A DNA stretch of 6,870 nt from Candidatus Heimdallarchaeota archaeon (lineage in GTDB: Archaea; Asgardarchaeota; Heimdallarchaeia; Heimdallarchaeales; Kariarchaeaceae), in the NCBI GenBank assembly GCA_027016475.1, contig JALUTL010000013.1:1-6870 (forward strand), in the 5' to 3' direction. Made by a program: the position numbers and the translations under genes. This document shows positions 1-5,001 of the stretch, one piece after another (the first letter of the stretch is position 1; the number at the start of each line of letters is the position of its first letter). The notes under the pieces are model-generated. The model was not told where the DNA came from, did no database searches, and saw nothing but the letters and a program-made list of their open reading frames with translations.

Positions 1-11
1 ATATTTGGCTG

Positions 12-1013
12 ATGTTTATGGCAAGAAACAAAGCTAAACAAAAGACTGAAGAGCAATTCCTCGAAATGGATCGCAACCCTGGCATTCCATTTCAAATGGA
101 TTGGATCAGCAAAATCCAAGTGAACCGAAGTGCAGTGGAAAGAAGAACATCAACCTTGGCTCGCAGACGGTCAGTCAAAAAGGAATGGCAAATTGCATGG
201 CTCTTGAAAGCAATTTCTTTAATTGATTTGACAACACTCTCGGGTGATGATACGACCGGCAGGGTCAAAAGGTTATGTGCCAAGGCTCGTGCTCCAGTTA
301 GGCATGATCTGCTTGTCAAGCTTGGAATTCCAGACTTTCCAGTTCATGTGGCAGCAGTTTGTGTTTATCATAACCACATCGAAACGGCTGTTAGGGAGCT
401 TTCTGGTACCGGAATTCCTGTTGCTGCTGTTTCAACTGGTTTTCCGGCGGGACAGATTCCTTTTGAACTGAAGTTGCAACAGATTAAGGAGGCAGTCAAG
501 GCAGGAGCAAAAGAAATAGATATCGTAATTAGTCGAGAATATGTTTTGACTGGTCGTTGGAAAGACCTTTATGAAGAAGTTTCAGCATTCAGGGAAGCCT
601 GCGGTGATGCATATATGAAGTCGATTTTGGCTGTAGGGGAACTTGGAACCCTTCAGAATGTAGCAAGAGCGAGTATGGTGTGCATGATGGCGGGATCCGA
701 TTTCATAAAGACTTCAACTGGAAAAGAGGCTGTTAATGCCACTTTAGAAAACTCATTGGTGATGGTACGCATGATCCGTGAATATTATGAAAAAACCGGA
801 TACAAGGTTGGCTTCAAACCGGCTGGGGGAATAAAAACAGCAAAACAAGCGTTGCAATGGCTGTTTTTGATGAAAGAGGAATTGGGTGAGGATTGGGTTG
901 TCCCTGAACTATTCCGGTTTGGTGCAAGCAGTCTTTTGGGTGATATTGAACGTCAACTTGAATACCATGCTACGGGTATGTATTCTGCCGCATATCGGCA
1001 CCCCATTGCTTAA
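12..1013 (+). CDS. deoC: Deoxyribose-phosphate aldolase, long eukaryote-like (DERA) type
   Basis: Class I aldolase that reversibly cleaves 2-deoxy-D-ribose 5-phosphate to glyceraldehyde 3-phosphate and acetaldehyde, in the cytosol, in deoxynucleoside catabolism. The 333-residue protein is close in length and sequence to animal DERA (human about 318 residues) and longer than the roughly 220-260 residue bacterial DeoC. Shared blocks are WISKIQVN (31-38), VKKEWQ (55-60), IDLTTLSGDD (71-80), GFPAGQ (143-148), GELGTL (209-214) and AGSDFIKTSTGKE (227-239). The Schiff-base lysine is K233 and the second active-site lysine is K269 in GFKPAGG; D170 (EIDIV) matches the catalytic Asp of E. coli DeoC. The start is uncertain. 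ATG12 gives the longest frame and overlaps a TGA at 10-12 that could end an upstream gene. ATG18 is also possible, and ATG66 would give an N-terminus like that of human DERA. No SD is clear for any of them. The gene lies 14 bases before a two-domain aldehyde dehydrogenase that could consume the acetaldehyde. Family assignment is very secure; the start is not. Confidence 0.95.
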   Translation: MFMARNKAKQKTEEQFLEMDRNPGIPFQMDWISKIQVNRSAVERRTSTLARRRSVKKEWQIAWLLKAISLIDLTTLSGDDTTGRVKRLCAKARAPVRHDLLVKLGIPDFPVHVAAVCVYHNHIETAVRELSGTGIPVAAVSTGFPAGQIPFELKLQQIKEAVKAGAKEIDIVISREYVLTGRWKDLYEEVSAFREACGDAYMKSILAVGELGTLQNVARASMVCMMAGSDFIKTSTGKEAVNATLENSLVMVRMIREYYEKTGYKVGFKPAGGIKTAKQALQWLFLMKEELGEDWVVPELFRFGASSLLGDIERQLEYHATGMYSAAYRHPIA

Positions 1014-1020
1014 AAGGAGG
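1014..1020 (+). promoter_or_regulatory. Strong Shine-Dalgarno site for the aldehyde dehydrogenase
   Basis: AAGGAGG begins directly after the aldolase stop codon (TAA 1011-1013) and ends 7 bases before ATG1028. It fixes the dehydrogenase start and indicates co-transcription with the aldolase gene. It is the strongest ribosome binding site in the window. Confidence 0.9.
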
Positions 1021-1027
1021 ATACATT

Positions 1028-3409
1028 ATGAAAATTAAAGAAATTTATGACAATCTGGAATATGGACCTGCGCCAGAAAATTCACAAGAAGCATTTGCTT
1101 GGCTTGACCGCTATTCCAAAAGCTTTGGTTTGTTTATTGATGGAAAATGGGTCAAATCCTCATCGGGTGAAAAATTTGAAACCATTTCTCCAAGTGATGG
1201 TTCAGTACTTGCTGAATTAACTCAAGCGTCTGAAGAAGATGTGAATCTTGCAGTTCAAGCCGCAAAAAAGGCATTCCCTAAATGGTCTTCACTCAGTGGA
1301 CACGAACGGGCAAAGTTCTTGTATGCTATGGCCAGACAAATCCAGAAACACTCCCGCCTGTTCGCAGTGCTGGAATCCCTGGACAACGGGAAACCAATCC
1401 GAGAAACAAGGGATATAGATATCCCTCTCGTTGCCCGTCACTTTTACTATCATGCCGGATGGGCCCAATTGATGGATGAAAAGCTCAAAGACTTTGCACC
1501 ACTTGGTGTTGTTGGGCAGATTATCCCGTGGAATTTTCCTTTGCTCATGCTCGCATGGAAAATTGCGCCTGCCTTGGCAATGGGTAACACAGTAGTCCTA
1601 AAACCGGCAGAATTCACTTCCCTAACGGCAATGCTCTTTGCACAAATTTGCCAGGAAATTGGCCTGCCAAACGGTGTGGTCAATATTGTCACTGGAAATG
1701 GGAAAACAGGTTCTTTCATAGTTTCCCATCCGGAAATAAAGAAAATTGCTTTTACAGGTTCAACTGAAGTCGGTAGAATCATACGAAAGAGTACTGCCGG
1801 TTCAGGCAAGAAAATTTCCCTTGAACTTGGCGGAAAGTCGCCATTTATTGTTTTTGAGGATGCCGACATAGATAGTGCAATTGAAGGGTTAGTTGACGGT
1901 ATTTGGTTCAATCAAGGGCAGGTTTGCTGTGCTGGCTCTCGTTTGCTTGTACAGGAATCAATTGCAGATACATTCCATGATCGCCTCAAAAAACGAATGG
2001 AAAAGCTTCGGGTTGGAGACCCTCTGGATAAATCCACTGATATTGGTGCTATAGTGGCACCTGTTCAACTCCAACGAATTCAGCAATACGTTGAAATCGG
2101 CAAATCTGAAGGAACACTGTGGCAACCTGACATTCCATTGCCAGAATCAAAAGGATGTTTCTTCCCTCCAACCTTGTTTACGGATGTCTCAACCAGTGCC
2201 ACAATTGCTCAAGAAGAAATATTTGGGCCTGTTCTCGTCTCAATGACCTTCCGAACTCCTCAAGAAGCAGTAGAACTTGCAAACAACACAGTCTATGGAC
2301 TGGCTGCAACAGTTTGGACCGAAAACGTGAATTTGGCATTGGATATTGCGCCAAAAATAAAAGCAGGCACGGTATGGATAAACTCTACAAATCTTTTTGA
2401 TGCCGCATCAGGATTTGGTGGATATCGGGAATCTGGTTATGGACGAGAAGGCGGAACTGAGGGACTTTGGGAATACGTAGTTCCTAAATGGAAACTAAAG
2501 AAACGAAAAGATTCCTCTTCATCACTCCCCCTAAATCAGAATCTTTCAATCGATACAACCAAATATATCGACAGAACTGCTAAGCTTTACATTGGTGGCA
2601 AACAGGTACGACCCGATGGAGGATACAGCATTTCCGTTTACGATGCAAAAGGAAACAAGGCTGGTGAGGTTGGAAAAGGAAACCGAAAAGATATCCGTAA
2701 TGCAGTTGAAGCGGCTGCCAAAGAGACAAAATGGACGCATATGACTGCCCACGCACGGGCACAGGTATTATACTATATCGCAGAAAATCTGAGTGCACGT
2801 AGGCAGGAATTTGTTGCCAGATTGATGCAACTCACTGGAAAAACCATGGAACAGGCTGAAAAAGAATTCGACAAAAGTTTGGAACGAATTTTCTATTATG
2901 CAGCCTATGCTGACAAATATGATGGGGCAGTTCATCATACCCCTATCAGAAACGTAACACTTGCGATGCCTGAACCTATTGGCGTGGTTGGAGTTGTTTG
3001 TCCCATTAATGATCCATTGCTTGGTTTTGTTTCTACCGTGATGCCATTATTGGCAATGGGAAACACGGTTGTATGCATTCCTTCAGAACGGTATCCTTTA
3101 ATTGCAACAGACTTCTACCAAGTTCTTGATACTTCTGATCTCCCTGGTGGAGCTCTCAACATTGTTACCGGTTCACACCTTGAGCTTTCCGATGTCCTCT
3201 CGAAGCACTTGAATGTGGATGCAATTTGGTATTTTGGTTCCCAAGAGCACAACTCCTTGATTGAAGAGAACTCAATCGGCAATTTGAAACGTGTCTTTTT
3301 GGACTACGGTTACAACCGGGATTGGTTCAATGATACCGAGGGGCAAGGTGAAGAATTCCTAAGAGAATCAACACACGTGAAAAATATTTGGGTTCCATAT
3401 GGTGTCTGA
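1028..3409 (+). CDS. Two-domain aldehyde dehydrogenase, ALDH16 type
   Basis: NAD(P)-dependent aldehyde dehydrogenase superfamily protein of 793 residues, about 1.6 times a normal ALDH (about 500). Domain 1 (about 34-485) is a complete ALDH: PWNF (167-170, N169), LKPAE (191-195, cofactor-binding K192), FTGSTEVG (242-249), LELGG (265-269, general base E266), FNQGQVCCAGSR with nucleophile C300, EIFGPV (397-402, E397) and the C-terminal FGGYRESGYGREGG block. A Lys/Ser-rich linker (about 487-512) leads to domain 2 (about 516-793). This resembles only the cofactor-binding half: PIND replaces PWNF, CIPSE replaces LKPAE (the lysine is lost), and YFGS matches FTGS. It has no catalytic Cys and ends in a short tail with KNIWVPYG. 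This layout is that of ALDH16, known from animals (ALDH16A1, which lacks the nucleophile) and bacteria (active forms). The substrate is inferred: the adjacent aldolase suggests acetaldehyde or a deoxyribose-derived aldehyde. Cytosolic; no signal peptide or membrane segment. Confidence 0.92.
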   Translation: MKIKEIYDNLEYGPAPENSQEAFAWLDRYSKSFGLFIDGKWVKSSSGEKFETISPSDGSVLAELTQASEEDVNLAVQAAKKAFPKWSSLSGHERAKFLYAMARQIQKHSRLFAVLESLDNGKPIRETRDIDIPLVARHFYYHAGWAQLMDEKLKDFAPLGVVGQIIPWNFPLLMLAWKIAPALAMGNTVVLKPAEFTSLTAMLFAQICQEIGLPNGVVNIVTGNGKTGSFIVSHPEIKKIAFTGSTEVGRIIRKSTAGSGKKISLELGGKSPFIVFEDADIDSAIEGLVDGIWFNQGQVCCAGSRLLVQESIADTFHDRLKKRMEKLRVGDPLDKSTDIGAIVAPVQLQRIQQYVEIGKSEGTLWQPDIPLPESKGCFFPPTLFTDVSTSATIAQEEIFGPVLVSMTFRTPQEAVELANNTVYGLAATVWTENVNLALDIAPKIKAGTVWINSTNLFDAASGFGGYRESGYGREGGTEGLWEYVVPKWKLKKRKDSSSSLPLNQNLSIDTTKYIDRTAKLYIGGKQVRPDGGYSISVYDAKGNKAGEVGKGNRKDIRNAVEAAAKETKWTHMTAHARAQVLYYIAENLSARRQEFVARLMQLTGKTMEQAEKEFDKSLERIFYYAAYADKYDGAVHHTPIRNVTLAMPEPIGVVGVVCPINDPLLGFVSTVMPLLAMGNTVVCIPSERYPLIATDFYQVLDTSDLPGGALNIVTGSHLELSDVLSKHLNVDAIWYFGSQEHNSLIEENSIGNLKRVFLDYGYNRDWFNDTEGQGEEFLRESTHVKNIWVPYGV

Positions 3410-3484
3410 CAATAATTGTACCATCTTTCAAATTGTTGAATGCAAAGGAAAAGATTTATGATAATTCCATAGAGGAAAAGTTAA
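3410..3484 (+). promoter_or_regulatory. Intergenic gap with possible promoter, tiny ORF and SD
   Basis: This 75-base gap separates the deoxyribose and lipid modules. A purine-rich stretch (3444-3453, AAAGGAAAAG) precedes a TATA-like TTTATGAT (3455-3462), placed about 26 bases before the TTG start, as a BRE/TATA pair would be in archaea. The same purines could instead serve as an SD for ATG3458, which opens a four-codon ORF (MIIP) ending at TAG3470-3472. That stop adjoins AGAGG (3471-3475), the likely SD of the lipid kinase. The two readings compete and neither is proven. Confidence 0.4.
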
Positions 3485-4213
3485 TTGTTGCCTTCCGGAG
3501 AGTTTCCTTTTACTGTTTCTGAAACCCTTCTCTACATTGCCCTCGGACTGGTGCCTTATCTAATCTTTGGTGGTTCTGCATGGGCAGGAAAACAAGGATA
3601 TCCCCCTTGGATTCCAAGAAAAATTGTTCATATTTTTGGAATGACTGTTATCGTCTTTTATTTGATTATTCTTCCTTCTCTTTGGGCAATTCTCTTTGTT
3701 GCATCAATTACCACCATAGTTGCAATCCTCTTGACCATAACCCCATATCGCTTTATCATTACAATGGCAAAGTTTTCCACAAGGGAAGATGAACATTGGA
3801 CTTTGACACTTGTCAACCTAGGAATTACTTTTGGAGTTCTAGTATCTCTTTATTTTTATTTGAAAGCCTTCAGTCCATATTTTCCTGCAATTTTCCTAAC
3901 CAGTATCCTCTCACTGGCTTGGGGTGACGGATTTGCTGAAATCATCGGAAGGAAATATGGGAGGCACCATTACAAAATTGTTGGCAACAAATCCGTGGAA
4001 GGATCGGTGACCGTCTTTCTAGCTACGTTTATTTGGGGGATAATTCTCTTTGCAATGTTCGGCACACTTGACATGGGCGTTATTGTAGTGATCGTAATAT
4101 GCTCATTGATAGCAACAATTGTAGAAGCTTTTTCAGTTGGTTTCTTGGACAACATTGCAATCCCTTTTGTAGTTACATTGACCCTCTGGATTGGTTTGGA
4201 ATTTGTCGGGTGA
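3485..4213 (+). CDS. Sec59/Dgk1/VTE5-family membrane lipid (polyprenol/diacylglycerol) kinase
   Basis: Integral membrane protein of 242 residues with about seven or eight hydrophobic helices (roughly 14-33, 47-63, 65-86, 107-126, 131-147, 175-192, 196-212, 223-240). The family phosphorylates the hydroxyl of a lipid alcohol: dolichol (Sec59), diacylglycerol (Dgk1) or phytol (VTE5), typically with CTP. Family hallmarks are PRKIVHI (44-50), GDGFAEIIGRKYG (147-159), NKSVEGS (168-174) and the late EAFSVGFLDNIAIPF (214-228), where VTE5/Dgk1 proteins have an acidic Glu...Asp-Asn motif before the last helix. It may be labelled phosphatidate cytidylyltransferase in databases, but the motif set fits the kinases better. 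The start is TTG3485, since in-frame stops lie at 3470 and 3482 and the first internal ATG would remove the first helix; TTG3488 is an alternative. AGAGG lies about 9 bases upstream. The next gene follows after 4 bases. The substrate cannot be read from sequence; an archaeal polyprenol or isoprenoid-lipid alcohol is plausible. Confidence 0.82.
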   Translation: MLPSGEFPFTVSETLLYIALGLVPYLIFGGSAWAGKQGYPPWIPRKIVHIFGMTVIVFYLIILPSLWAILFVASITTIVAILLTITPYRFIITMAKFSTREDEHWTLTLVNLGITFGVLVSLYFYLKAFSPYFPAIFLTSILSLAWGDGFAEIIGRKYGRHHYKIVGNKSVEGSVTVFLATFIWGIILFAMFGTLDMGVIVVIVICSLIATIVEAFSVGFLDNIAIPFVVTLTLWIGLEFVG

Positions 4214-4214
4214 T
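4209..4214 (+). promoter_or_regulatory. SD overlapping the kinase stop codon, decides the GDPD start
   Basis: GGTGAT includes the TGA stop of the lipid kinase (4211-4213) and lies 3 bases before ATG4218. It matches the extended anti-SD complement (GGAGGTGATC). It favours ATG4218 over the in-frame TTG4191 inside the upstream gene, and suggests translational coupling of the two genes. Confidence 0.7.
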
Positions 4215-4217
4215 TAT

Positions 4218-4946
4218 ATGAATAACATCCGAAATATTCCGTTAGTTGTTGCTCATAGAGGATATGCGCCTTCCCCTCTTACACAAAACAGCTTATCCGC
4301 AATCAAACTTGCAATTGATATGAAGGCTGATGGAATTGAGGTAGATGTGCGACTGACGGAAGACAACGAACCAGTCATTTTCCATGATCCCTTTTTCTTC
4401 AAACATGGACGGCTCTACTGGATACATAAGCTTACATTGAACGAATTCCGCACCTTTTTTGACCAGAATACTGCTCCAACTTTGGAGGATGTTGTTAGGC
4501 TGATTCCTTCTGGAATAAAACTATTCGTTGAGCTAAAACCGTATCGCCAATCTCTCAAACTTGCAACTATTCTTCCTGTCTTTTTGGATCCTGATGGTGA
4601 TGTGTGGCTGATGACATACCGCCATCAAATTTTGCAGGCACTTCAGATTTCAGGCTTTAAAACAGGGCTTCATTACATAAACCCTTTCCGAAACCACTTG
4701 GATTACCTCAAAAAATTCAATGTGCAGATCATTTCTCCCTTATATTGGGTGTTACCTGCGAGATTCATTCACAAGTATCAGAAAAAAGGATTTATGGTGA
4801 TTCCTTGGACCGTCAATCGGAAAAAACCTATCCAATATTACGTCAAGAATGGTGTGGATGGGATATACACCAATAACTTACCATTGTGTCAAGAGATCGT
4901 CGAAGCTTTCCAAACTTGCCAAAAGAAACACGACTCCTCAACTTAG
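4218..4946 (+). CDS. Glycerophosphodiester phosphodiesterase (GDPD family)
   Basis: Hydrolyses glycerophosphodiesters to an alcohol and glycerol phosphate; metal-dependent TIM-barrel enzyme, 242 residues, with no signal peptide, so probably cytosolic. Visible family motifs are AHRG (12-15, catalytic H13 with R14), GIEVDV (39-44, metal ligands E41 and D43), VIFHDP (53-58, catalytic H56), LFVELKP (102-108, metal ligand E105, K107), PWTVN (196-200) and the closing GVDGIYTN (212-219), the usual place of DGIITD. The common PENT element after HRG is QNS here (Q23-S25). Length is typical of single-domain GDPDs. ATG4218 is chosen because of the GGTGAT SD and because HRG then lies at the usual distance from the N-terminus. 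Coupling to the lipid kinase suggests phospholipid breakdown and reuse; in an archaeon the substrate would be a glycerol-1-phosphate-derived diester or imported bacterial or eukaryotic lipid headgroups, which sequence alone cannot decide. Confidence 0.92.
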   Translation: MNNIRNIPLVVAHRGYAPSPLTQNSLSAIKLAIDMKADGIEVDVRLTEDNEPVIFHDPFFFKHGRLYWIHKLTLNEFRTFFDQNTAPTLEDVVRLIPSGIKLFVELKPYRQSLKLATILPVFLDPDGDVWLMTYRHQILQALQISGFKTGLHYINPFRNHLDYLKKFNVQIISPLYWVLPARFIHKYQKKGFMVIPWTVNRKKPIQYYVKNGVDGIYTNNLPLCQEIVEAFQTCQKKHDSST

Positions 4947-4970
4947 TAAAAATTATGTGTGCTATCGTAA

Positions 4971-4980
4971 TATTAAAAAT
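4971..4980 (+). promoter_or_regulatory. TATA-like box for the carboxypeptidase gene
   Basis: TATTAAAAAT is centred about 26 bases before ATG5002, the spacing expected for an archaeal TATA box driving a leaderless transcript. No SD is visible before ATG5002, which fits. The box falls just after the GDPD stop at 4946. AT-rich matches occur by chance in this genome, so confidence is moderate. Confidence 0.45.
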
Positions 4981-5001
4981 CAATTCCAATTTTGGTTTCA
5001 T

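Noticed and set aside
1450..1911. A 153-residue minus-strand open frame
   Set aside because: It lies antisense to the conserved ALDH catalytic domain and shows no recognisable motifs or ribosome site, so it is a shadow frame.
2483..2572. A frameshift or gene-fusion artefact between the two ALDH domains
   Set aside because: The frame is continuous, the linker is plausible, and two-domain ALDH16 proteins with a shortened second domain are known.
4191..4217. TTG4191 as the GDPD start
   Set aside because: It lies inside the lipid kinase gene with no SD; ATG4218 has GGTGAT directly upstream and gives a normal N-terminus.
4849..5001. A longer carboxypeptidase start at ATG4849
   Set aside because: It overlaps the GDPD coding region by 98 bases, adds 51 unlikely residues before the signal peptide, and has no SD. 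ATG5002 gives a normal signal peptide and fits the TATA-like box.
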